Part shown: in pieces, positions 33,633-40,873 of the stretch
Numbering within the stretch: position 1 is the first letter of the stretch
Layout of the letters: the number at the start of each line of letters is the position of its first letter
Position numbers and translations under genes: made by a program
NCBI RefSeq assembly: GCF_012911025.1
Contig: NZ_WUEI01000034.1
Location: 1-43,304 of the forward strand
Length of the DNA stretch: 43,304 nucleotides
Source: Azoarcus sp. TTM-91
GTDB lineage: Bacteria; Pseudomonadota; Gammaproteobacteria; Burkholderiales; Rhodocyclaceae
Direction of reading: 5' to 3'
The notes under the pieces: generated by a model
Databases searched by the model: none
Told to the model about the DNA's origin: nothing
The model's input: only the letters and a program-made list of their open reading frames with translations

Positions 33633-35108
33633 TCAACCCTGCTGCGCCCACACCCATTCGAGCAGCGCATCCTGCGCCGCCTGGCTGGCGGCGGCTTCCG
33701 GGTGATTCACCAGCATCACCACGATGTGGCGATGGCCGTTGCGGTCCAGCACATAGCCGCCCATCGCGCGCACGCCGTTGATGGTGCCGGTCTTGATGTG
33801 GGCCTGGCCGTTGGCCGGGCTGTCCGCCAGCCGGCGGCGGGCGGTGCCGTCCACCCCGGCCACCGGCAGCGCGGCGATGTACTCCGGCATCCAAGGCCGC
33901 CGCCAGGCGACCGCCAGCAACTGCCCCAGCGTGGCGGCGCTGACCCGCTCCTGGCGCGACAGCCCTGAGCCGTTCTCCAGCACCAGGCCGGCGGTCGGGA
34001 TACCGGCCGCGTTCAACTGATCGAAGGCGACGTAGGCGCCGGCCCTGACCATGTCCGGCGCCCGCGACGGCGCGGTGCTGCCCAGCGTGGCCAGCAGCTG
34101 ACGGGCGATGACGTTGCTGGACCACTTGTTCATGTCGCGCACCACGTCCGCCAGCGGCGGCGAATCCTCGCGCAGCACCTCGCCGGCCTGCACTGGAGCG
34201 GGGCCGGCGCGCACCTGGCCTTCCACCCGCCCGCCCAGTTCCTTCCACAAGGCGGCGGTCAGCGCCAGCGCGTAGTCGGCCGGCGGCAGCGGCGCGGCGC
34301 TCCAGTCGCGGCGGCCGCAGCTGGCGGGCAGGCTGCCTTCCAGCACCAGCCTGGGGCCGGGCTCCAGGCGGGCGTCCAGGCCGGAATACCACACCGGGCA
34401 GGGGCCGTCGCTGGTCTTCAGGCGGTTGATCACGTTCAGCCCGGCCAGCGGCGGATCGGTGGCGACGCGCACCTCGCCGCCGGCACGCGGCGCCGGCAGC
34501 AGCGACAGCCGCAGCGAATTGAACTGCATCAGCAGGCCGTAGGGGCCGGCGTTGTAGGGGCGCAGGCCGCGGCCGTCGAAAGCGTCCGGATCGTGCGGGG
34601 GAAGCAGCAGCGCGCTGTCGTCCAGCACGATGTCGCCATCCACCGTGTCGATGCCGGTGAGGCCGCGCAGCTGGCGCAGCAGTTTCCACAGGCGCTCGTA
34701 GGTGAGAAAGGGGTCGCCGCCGCCGACGATGTAGAGATTGCCGTGCAGCACTCCGTGGCGCACGGTGCCGGTGGTGGCGATGCGGGTGGTCCACTGGTAG
34801 GCGGGGCCGAGGCGGTCCATGGCGGCGAAGGCGGTGACCAGCTTCATCACCGAGGCCGGGTTCATCGGCCGCTCGGCGTTCAGTTGCAGCGTGGGCGCCG
34901 GCACATCCACCGGCTGCACCCACACCGACACCGCATCCGCCGGAATGCGCGCCGCGCCCAGCGCGGCCGCCACCGGTGCGGGCAGCTCGGCGGCGAATGC
35001 GATCTTGCTGCCTGAAACGAGCACAAGGAGCAGGGCGGCCAACAGGCTGGCAAAGCGGGCGGAAGAGGGGGCGGAAAAGAGAGGGCGGAGGCAGGGCAGG
35101 AGCGTCAT
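33633..35108 (-). CDS. dacB: D-alanyl-D-alanine carboxypeptidase/endopeptidase, PBP4 type (DacB)
   Basis: A 491-residue periplasmic serine peptidase (family S13) that trims or cleaves peptidoglycan cross-links. A signal peptide (about 1-39, ending SKIAFA) is followed by the penicillin-binding motifs: SVMK with the active serine at S86, SSN in NKWSSNVIARQL, and KTG in HIKTGTINGVRAMGGY. The roughly 160-residue insert between the first two motifs, including GNLYIVGGGDPFL and DGDIVLDDSALL, is characteristic of PBP4. It is divergent from rfbB with 122 bases between. Confidence 0.93.
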   Translation of the reverse strand: MTLLPCLRPLFSAPSSARFASLLAALLLVLVSGSKIAFAAELPAPVAAALGAARIPADAVSVWVQPVDVPAPTLQLNAERPMNPASVMKLVTAFAAMDRLGPAYQWTTRIATTGTVRHGVLHGNLYIVGGGDPFLTYERLWKLLRQLRGLTGIDTVDGDIVLDDSALLLPPHDPDAFDGRGLRPYNAGPYGLLMQFNSLRLSLLPAPRAGGEVRVATDPPLAGLNVINRLKTSDGPCPVWYSGLDARLEPGPRLVLEGSLPASCGRRDWSAAPLPPADYALALTAALWKELGGRVEGQVRAGPAPVQAGEVLREDSPPLADVVRDMNKWSSNVIARQLLATLGSTAPSRAPDMVRAGAYVAFDQLNAAGIPTAGLVLENGSGLSRQERVSAATLGQLLAVAWRRPWMPEYIAALPVAGVDGTARRRLADSPANGQAHIKTGTINGVRAMGGYVLDRNGHRHIVVMLVNHPEAAASQAAQDALLEWVWAQQG

Positions 35109-35230
35109 GTAAGCAGCGTACCGTCACCGCATGCTGCGGCGCGGCAGGATAGAATTGCGTCCTCGGCGGGCCGCGACCGACGCATTCTACCCGCCTGGCT
35201 CCGCCCCGATTTTTCGCACGGAACGACGAC

Positions 35231-36289
35231 ATGATCCTAGTGACTGGCGGTGCAGGCTTCATCGGCGCCAACTTCGTTCTCGACTGGCTGGCGACGCAGG
35301 ACGAGCCGGTGCTGAATCTCGACGCCCTGACCTACGCCGGCAACCTCGAGAATCTCGCCGCCCTGGCTGGCGATGACCGCCACCACTTCGTCCACGGCGA
35401 CATCTGCGACCGCACGCTGGTGGACCGCCTGCTGGCCGAGCATCGACCGCGCGCCATCGTGCATTTCGCCGCCGAGAGCCATGTGGACCGCTCCATCCAC
35501 GGCCCCGGCGCCTTCGTGCGTACCAACGTCGAGGGCACTTTCACCCTGCTGGAGGCGGCGCGTGCCTGGTGGGGCAGCCTGGGCGTGGAGGAGGCTGCCG
35601 CCTTCCGCTTCTTGCATGTGTCCACCGACGAGGTGTATGGCTCGCTCGGCCCCAACGATCCGGCCTTCGCCGAGACCAAGGCCTATGAGCCCAACAGCCC
35701 GTACTCGGCGAGCAAGGCCGCCAGCGACCACCTCGTCCGCGCCTGGCATCACACCTACGGCCTGCCGGTGCTCACCACCAACTGTTCCAACAACTACGGC
35801 CCCTACCAGTTCCCGGAAAAGCTCATCCCGCTGACCATCGCCAACGCGCTGGCCGGCCGGCCGCTGCCTATCTACGGCGACGGCCGCAATGTGCGCGACT
35901 GGCTGTACGTCGGCGACCACTGCTCGGCGGTGCGCGAGGTGCTGGCGCGCGGCGGCGTGGGCGAGACCTACAACGTCGGCGGCTGGAACGAGCAGCCCAA
36001 CATCGACATCGTGAACATCATCTGCGGGCTGCTGGACGAGCTGCGTCCCGATCCGGCCGGGCCGTACGCGCGGCTGATCACCTTCGTCAAGGACAGGCCA
36101 GGCCACGACCGCCGCTACGCCATCGACGCGCGCAAGATCGAACGCGAGCTGGGCTGGCGGCCGGCGGAAACCTTCGCCAGCGGCATCCGCCGCACGGTGC
36201 AGTGGTATCTGGAAAACCAGGGCTGGGTGGAAAACGTGCAGAGCGGCGCCTACCGCGCCTGGCTGGAACGCAACTACGCATCGCGCTGA
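35231..36289 (+). CDS. rfbB: dTDP-glucose 4,6-dehydratase
   Basis: A 352-residue extended SDR that converts dTDP-glucose to dTDP-4-keto-6-deoxyglucose. NAD site GGAGFIG (6-12), active-site T132-D133-E134 (STDEVYG) and Y158/K162 (YSASK), then [15 protein letters not shown] and [16 protein letters not shown]. Length is normal. It opens the rfbBACD operon, 10 bases before rfbA. AACGACGAC precedes the ATG, a weak ribosome site. The product feeds dTDP-L-rhamnose for lipopolysaccharide or other glycans. Confidence 0.95.
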   Translation: MILVTGGAGFIGANFVLDWLATQDEPVLNLDALTYAGNLENLAALAGDDRHHFVHGDICDRTLVDRLLAEHRPRAIVHFAAESHVDRSIHGPGAFVRTNVEGTFTLLEAARAWWGSLGVEEAAAFRFLHVSTDEVYGSLGPNDPAFAETKAYEPNSPYSASKAASDHLVRAWHHTYGLPVLTTNCSNNYGPYQFPEKLIPLTIANALAGRPLPIYGDGRNVRDWLYVGDHCSAVREVLARGGVGETYNVGGWNEQPNIDIVNIICGLLDELRPDPAGPYARLITFVKDRPGHDRRYAIDARKIERELGWRPAETFASGIRRTVQWYLENQGWVENVQSGAYRAWLERNYASR

Positions 36290-36299
36290 GGGGGTGGGA

Positions 36300-37193
36300 A
36301 TGACGACGTCTCTGGCCCGCAAGGGCATCATCCTGGCCGGCGGCTCCGGCACCCGGCTGCATCCGGCCACGCTGGCGGTGTCCAAGCAGCTGCTGCCGGT
36401 CTACGACAAGCCGATGATCTACTACCCGCTGAGCACGCTGATGCTGGCCGGCATACGCGAGATCCTGATCATCTCCACGCCGCAGGACACGCCGCGCTTC
36501 GAGCAGTTGCTGGGCGACGGCGCGCGCTGGGGGTTGAAGCTGGAGTACGCGGTGCAGCCCAGCCCGGACGGCCTGGCGCAGGCCTTCCTGATCGGCGAGG
36601 ACTTCCTCGCCGGCCAGCCTTCCGCGCTGGTGCTGGGCGACAACCTGTTCTACGGCCACGAGATCGCCGACGACCTGCGCGCCGCCGGCCAGCGCGAGCG
36701 CGGCGCCACGGTATTCGCCTATCCGGTGCAGGACCCGGAGCGCTACGGCGTGGTCGAGTTCGACGAAGCGGGGCATGCGGTCAGCCTGGAAGAGAAGCCG
36801 GCCCAGCCCAAGAGCCGCTACGCGGTCACCGGCCTGTATTTCTACGACAGCCGGGTGAGCGACATCGCCCGCGGCCTCAAGCCCAGCCCCCGCGGCGAGC
36901 TGGAGATCACCGACATCAACCGCCGCTACCTCGAGTGGGGCGATCTGGACGTGCAGGTGATGGGCCGCGGCCACGCCTGGCTGGATACCGGCACCCACGA
37001 GAGCCTGCTGGAAGCCGGCCTCTTCATCCAGACCATAGAGAAGCGGCAGGGGCTGAAGATCGCTTGCCCGGAAGAGATCGCCTGGCGCGCCGGCTGGATA
37101 GACTCCGACCAGCTGCGCGGGCTGGCCAGGCCGCTGGCCAAGAACGGCTATGGCCAGTACCTGCTGCGCATGCTCGAAGAAAAGGTGTTCTGA
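36300..37193 (+). CDS. rfbA: Glucose-1-phosphate thymidylyltransferase
   Basis: A 297-residue nucleotidyltransferase that forms dTDP-glucose, the substrate of RfbB. Nucleotide loop [17 protein letters not shown], then [32 protein letters not shown] with the metal aspartate, and [19 protein letters not shown] prefer the ATG at 36300, which has GAGGGGG six bases upstream, over a GTG two codons earlier. The stop overlaps the rfbC start by one base (TGATG). Confidence 0.95.
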   Translation: MTTSLARKGIILAGGSGTRLHPATLAVSKQLLPVYDKPMIYYPLSTLMLAGIREILIISTPQDTPRFEQLLGDGARWGLKLEYAVQPSPDGLAQAFLIGEDFLAGQPSALVLGDNLFYGHEIADDLRAAGQRERGATVFAYPVQDPERYGVVEFDEAGHAVSLEEKPAQPKSRYAVTGLYFYDSRVSDIARGLKPSPRGELEITDINRRYLEWGDLDVQVMGRGHAWLDTGTHESLLEAGLFIQTIEKRQGLKIACPEEIAWRAGWIDSDQLRGLARPLAKNGYGQYLLRMLEEKVF

Positions 37194-37753
37194 TGCAGAT
37201 AAAAGAAACCGAGATCCCCGACGTATTGATCCTGGAGCCGCGCGTCTTCGGCGACGCCCGCGGCTTCTTCATGGAAAGCTACAACGCCCGCGCATTCCGC
37301 GAGCTCACCGGCCTGGACGTGCAGTTCGTGCAGGACAACCATTCCCGCTCCGCCCGCGGCGTGCTGCGTGGGCTGCACTACCAGATCCAGCAAGCGCAGG
37401 GAAAGCTGGTGCGGGTGCTGCGCGGCGCGGTGTACGACGTGGCGGTGGACCTGCGCCGCGGCTCGCCCACCTTCGGCCGCTCGGTCGGGCTGGAGCTGTC
37501 GGAGGAAAACAATCTGCAGCTGTGGATCCCGCCCGGCTTCGCCCACGGCTTCCAGGTGCTGTCCGAGACCGCCGACTTCCTCTACAAGACCACCGATTAC
37601 TACGCGCCGGAGCATGAGCGCAGCCTGCTGTGGAACGATCCGGCGCTGGGCATAGCCTGGCCGCTGGCCGGCGAGCCGCTGCTGGCGGCCAAGGACAAGG
37701 CTGGCCTGCCCTTCGCCCAGGCCGAGGTCTACGAGGACCTGCCGTGCGCCTGA
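37193..37753 (+). CDS. rfbC: dTDP-4-dehydrorhamnose 3,5-epimerase
   Basis: A 186-residue cupin epimerase, third step to dTDP-L-rhamnose. The catalytic histidine is H62 in GVLRGLHYQ; other blocks are ARGFFMESYN, VQDNHSRSARG, AVDLRRGSPTFG, WIPPGFAHGFQVLSE and YKTTDYYAPEHE, which includes the catalytic-pair tyrosine region. The ATG overlaps the rfbA stop by one base and the end overlaps the rfbD GTG by ten, so it is tightly coupled on both sides. Confidence 0.95.
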   Translation: MQIKETEIPDVLILEPRVFGDARGFFMESYNARAFRELTGLDVQFVQDNHSRSARGVLRGLHYQIQQAQGKLVRVLRGAVYDVAVDLRRGSPTFGRSVGLELSEENNLQLWIPPGFAHGFQVLSETADFLYKTTDYYAPEHERSLLWNDPALGIAWPLAGEPLLAAKDKAGLPFAQAEVYEDLPCA

Positions 37754-38640
37754 TGCTCACCGGCGCGCGCGGCCAGGTAGGCTGGGAGCTGGCACGCAGC
37801 CTGATGCCGCTGGGCGAGGTGCTGGCGCTGGACCGCGCCGGCTGCGACCTGTCGCGGCCGGAGACGCTGGCGGCGCGGGTTGCCGAACTGGCGCCGGACG
37901 TGATCGTCAATGCCGCCGCCTACACCGCGGTGGACAAGGCGGAGACAGAGGAAGCGCTGGCGACCCGCATCAACGGCGAGGCGGTCGGCGAACTGGCCCG
38001 GCTGGCGCGGGCGCGCGGCGCCTTGCTGGTGCATTACTCCACCGACTACGTGTTCGACGGCAGCAAGCCGGCGGCTTACGTCGAGAGCGATGCGGTGGCG
38101 CCGCTGAACGCCTACGGCCGCGGCAAGCTGGCGGGCGAGCAGGCGATTGCCGCCTCCGGCTGCGACCATCTCGTTTTCCGCACCACCTGGGTCTATGCCG
38201 CCCGCGGCGGCAACTTCGTCCGCACCATGCTGCGGCTGGGCGCCGAGCGGGAAGCCTTGCGGGTGGTGGCCGACCAGATCGGTGCGCCGACCTGGGCGCG
38301 CAACATCGCCGATGCGACCGCGCAAGTTGTCGCCCAGGCAATGCGGGAGCGGCGCGAGGGGCGTTTCGAATCCGGCGTGTTCAACCTTGCCGGTGGTGGC
38401 GAGACCAACTGGTGCGAGTTCGCCCGGACCATTTTCGATGAAGCGTCCCGCGTGCTGCCGGGTTGGCAGCGCAAGGTGACGACGGTGGAGGCCATAGGTA
38501 GCGGCGATTATCCGACGCCCGCCCGCCGGCCTCTGAATTCGCGGCTGGATCAGCGCCGCCTGGCGGAACGCTTTGGCGTGACGCTGCCCGATTGGCGTGC
38601 GGCGCTGGTGCGCTGCCTGGAAGAGCTGGGGGAAAGATGA
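37744..38640 (+). CDS. rfbD: dTDP-4-dehydrorhamnose reductase
   Basis: A 298-residue extended SDR that finishes dTDP-L-rhamnose with NAD(P)H. N-terminal glycine motif LTGARGQVGWELARSL, NAAAYTAVDKAE, STDYVFDG and the YxxxK pair in YGRGKLAGE. The start was placed at GTG 37744: it gives MRLMLTGARGQVG, the usual family N-terminus, and GAGGA lies eight bases upstream, whereas the ATG at 37753 would remove the first strand and has no ribosome site. Ten bases overlap rfbC; the stop overlaps the next ATG. Confidence 0.93.
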   Translation: MRLMLTGARGQVGWELARSLMPLGEVLALDRAGCDLSRPETLAARVAELAPDVIVNAAAYTAVDKAETEEALATRINGEAVGELARLARARGALLVHYSTDYVFDGSKPAAYVESDAVAPLNAYGRGKLAGEQAIAASGCDHLVFRTTWVYAARGGNFVRTMLRLGAEREALRVVADQIGAPTWARNIADATAQVVAQAMRERREGRFESGVFNLAGGGETNWCEFARTIFDEASRVLPGWQRKVTTVEAIGSGDYPTPARRPLNSRLDQRRLAERFGVTLPDWRAALVRCLEELGER

Positions 38641-38981
38641 GCGGTTTTGGTCACTACGAGCGCGACGCCGAAGAGCTGGAGCGGGAGATCGTCAAGCGCG
38701 GCATCGTGCTCGGCCTGGACTGGCAGGACGAGAACCAGATGCGGGAGCTGGCGCGTGAGGCGCTGACGACTTCGGCGCAGGAGAGCATGGCGGAATTGCG
38801 TGGCGACGATCTGCAGGCGCGCGCGCGCATCGAGCTGTTCGGCCTGGCCGCGCTGATGCTGGAAACGATGCGCCAGAGCGCCGAGATCGGCGTGCATACC
38901 CACGGCGGCCCGGCGTGGAAGGCCTTCGGCCATGCGCTGATCGTGGAGTCCCAGCGGCTGGGCGGCGAAGCCGCCCACTGA
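38637..38981 (+). CDS. Uncharacterised small protein translationally coupled to rfbD
   Basis: A 114-residue soluble, mostly helical protein with no signal peptide or membrane segment that I can see. It begins MSGFGHYERDAEELEREIVK and later has an acidic/helical stretch (ENQMRELAREALTTSAQE) and HTHGGPAWKAFGHALIVES. The start overlaps the rfbD stop (ATGA) with GGGGGAAAG in front, so it is produced from the rhamnose operon mRNA. I do not recognise the family. Codon use agrees with its neighbours. A hairpin follows 16 bases after the stop. Confidence 0.75.
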   Translation: MSGFGHYERDAEELEREIVKRGIVLGLDWQDENQMRELAREALTTSAQESMAELRGDDLQARARIELFGLAALMLETMRQSAEIGVHTHGGPAWKAFGHALIVESQRLGGEAAH

Positions 38982-38996
38982 AGATGAAGGAGGTCC

Positions 38997-39024
38997 GGCA
39001 GGCCGCACGCTTGGGCGGCCTGCC
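38997..39024. terminator. Bidirectional hairpin between the rhamnose operon and lysA
   Basis: GGCAGGCCGC (38997-39006) and GCGGCCTGCC (39015-39024) form a perfect 10-bp stem with an 8-base loop between convergent stop codons (38981 and 39037). No T-tract in either direction. Confidence 0.5.
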
Positions 39025-39036
39025 CGCTTGCTGCCA

Positions 39037-40299
39037 TTACGGAAGCGGGCGCTCCAGCGCGTAGAGCGATTCCACCGTTTCCCGTGCGCGCACTTCATGC
39101 ATCTGTGCGCCGTCCACCATCACCTCGGCGGCGCGGCCGCGGGTGTTGTAGTTGGAGCTCATCGTCATGCCATAGGCGCCGGCGGACAGCAGGGCGACGA
39201 GGTCACCTTCGGCCAGCGCCAGCTCGCGGTCGTGGGCGAGGAAGTCGCCGCTCTCGCAGATAGGGCCGACGATCTCGTAGCGCTGCGCAGGCATTTCGCG
39301 GGTCTTGACCGCTACCGCCTCGTGGTAAGCGTCGTACAGTGCCGGGCGGGCGAGGTCGTTCATGGCCGCGTCCACGATGGCGAAGTTCTTCTCCTCGCCA
39401 TGCTTCAGGTACTCCACCCGCGTCAGCAGCAGGCCGGCGTTTCCCACCAGCGAGCGGCCGGGTTCGAAGCAGAGCTCTTCCTTGCGGCCGGCAAAGATCT
39501 CCAGCAGCGGCGCCAGATAGGTGGCGACCGAGGGCGGCATCTCGTCCTGGTAGCGGATGCCCAGGCCGCCGCCGAGATCGATGTGATCCAGCGCGATGCC
39601 TTCGGCAGCCAACTGATCCACCAAGCCCAGCACTTTGCCTGCCGCCTCAGCGACTGGCGCCGGGTCCAGCAACTGCGAGCCGATGTGGCAGGCGATGCCG
39701 GAGATGGCGAGGTGGGGCAGGCTGGCGGCGCGGCGATACAGCGCCAGTGCTTCGTCGAAGGCAACGCCGAACTTGTTGCTCTTCAGGCCGGTGGAAATGT
39801 AGGGATGGGTCTTGGGATCGACGTCCGGATTCACCCGCAGCGCGATCGACGCCTTCTTGCCGGTCTGGCCCGCCACCTCGTTCAGGCGCTCCAGCTCAGC
39901 GGCGGATTCGACATTGAAGCAGCGTATGCCCTGCTCCAGCGCATAGCGCATTTCGGCGCGGCTCTTGCCCACCCCGGAAAAAACCACCTTGTCGGCGCTG
40001 CCGCCAGCGGCCAGCACACGCGCCAACTCGCCGCCGGAAACGATGTCGAAACCCGCACCCAGCTTGGCGAAAACCGACAGCACCGCGAGGTTGGAGTTGG
40101 CCTTGACCGCATAGCAGACCAGGGCGCGGCGGCCGGCCAGTGCTTGCTGCCAGCTCTGGAAGGCTGCGGTGAGCGCGGCGCGGGAGTATACGTAAGTCGG
40201 CGTGTCGAAACGCTGGGCGATGGCTTCCAGCGCGACGTCTTCCAGGTGAAGTGAATCGGCGACGCTGCGCAGGGTGGTGACGGGGTAAGGCTGGGTCAT
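39037..40299 (-). CDS. lysA: Diaminopimelate decarboxylase
   Basis: A 420-residue PLP enzyme that decarboxylates meso-diaminopimelate to lysine. The cofactor lysine is K66 in CYAVKANSNLAVL; other blocks are KFGVAFDEALALY, SGIACHIGSQLLD, IDLGGGLGIRY, FEPGRSLVGNAG and CESGDFLAHDREL, whose cysteine contributes to the partner active site. The start overlaps the lptM stop by three bases, so the two are one transcript. In many proteobacteria lptM-lysA-dapF are adjacent; here an operon on the other strand follows instead. Confidence 0.95.
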   Translation of the reverse strand: MTQPYPVTTLRSVADSLHLEDVALEAIAQRFDTPTYVYSRAALTAAFQSWQQALAGRRALVCYAVKANSNLAVLSVFAKLGAGFDIVSGGELARVLAAGGSADKVVFSGVGKSRAEMRYALEQGIRCFNVESAAELERLNEVAGQTGKKASIALRVNPDVDPKTHPYISTGLKSNKFGVAFDEALALYRRAASLPHLAISGIACHIGSQLLDPAPVAEAAGKVLGLVDQLAAEGIALDHIDLGGGLGIRYQDEMPPSVATYLAPLLEIFAGRKEELCFEPGRSLVGNAGLLLTRVEYLKHGEEKNFAIVDAAMNDLARPALYDAYHEAVAVKTREMPAQRYEIVGPICESGDFLAHDRELALAEGDLVALLSAGAYGMTMSSNYNTRGRAAEVMVDGAQMHEVRARETVESLYALERPLP

Positions 40300-40493
40300 T
40301 CGGAGGTCGTGCCGGCGGGTGTGGTGGGTTTGCTATGATCGGCGCCCGTTTGGGCCGAGGGCCTTTCGATCTGGCTGCTGGAGTTGGAACTGGATTTGGG
40401 CTGGCTGCCGGGCAGGTAGAGCGGGCCCTTGATGCCGCAGCCCGATAACACCAGGGCGCAGGTCAGTGCCGCGGCGGGGAGGAAGACTCGCAT
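40296..40493 (-). CDS. lptM: LPS-assembly lipoprotein LptM (YifL type)
   Basis: A 65-residue outer-membrane lipoprotein. The lipobox is LVLSGC with the lipidated cysteine near residue 20, followed by the diagnostic GIKGPLYLP sequence of LptM, which promotes maturation of the LptDE translocon in E. coli. The rest is a Ser/Thr/Pro-rich tail without structure. The start was taken at 40493 (MRVFLPAAALTCALV). It is 3-base overlapped with lysA and divergent from cyaY with 46 bases between. Confidence 0.88.
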   Translation of the reverse strand: MRVFLPAAALTCALVLSGCGIKGPLYLPGSQPKSSSNSSSQIERPSAQTGADHSKPTTPAGTTSE

Positions 40494-40539
40494 GGCGGTC
40501 GATCGAGGAAAAACGGGAATCCTAACAGAAGGAATCGAC

Positions 40540-40866
40540 ATGGAAGAATCCGCATTCAACGCCTCGGCCGAGGCGGAACTGGCCCGCATCGAGGCGGCGC
40601 TGGAAGCCAGCGGGCTGGACATCGACATCGAGCCCAAGCCGGGAGGCGTGCTGGAAATCGAGTTCGACAACGGCAGCAAAATGATCATCAACCGCCACAG
40701 TGCGGCGCGGGAAATCTGGGTGGCGGCGAAATCCGGCGGTTTCCACTTCCGCCTGGAGAGCGGCCAGTGGCTGGCTAGCCGGGACGGTGCGGAACTCTAT
40801 GCGCTGCTGTCCAGCCTGGTGAGCGAGCAGGCCGGCGAGGCGGTGACGCTGTCGCCTGCGGCCTGA
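40540..40866 (+). CDS. cyaY: Iron-sulfur cluster assembly protein CyaY (frataxin)
   Basis: A 108-residue bacterial frataxin that binds iron and modulates IscS-dependent cluster assembly. The N-terminal helix is rich in acidic residues (EAELARIEAALE), followed by VLEIEFDNGSKMIINRHSAA, EIWVAAKSGGFHF and a final helix. The start at ATG 40540 follows AGAAGGAATCGAC. Its stop lies only 7 bases before the stop of the convergent penicillin-binding protein gene. Confidence 0.92.
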   Translation: MEESAFNASAEAELARIEAALEASGLDIDIEPKPGGVLEIEFDNGSKMIINRHSAAREIWVAAKSGGFHFRLESGQWLASRDGAELYALLSSLVSEQAGEAVTLSPAA

Positions 40867-40873
40867 TCCGCTT

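Noticed and set aside
40186..40191. A further GTATAC site
   Set aside because: It lies inside the lysA coding sequence with no extended palindrome and no nearby promoter.
40867..40873. A terminator between cyaY and mrcA
   Set aside because: Only seven bases separate the convergent stop codons and no stem of note lies there; any terminator must be inside a coding sequence.
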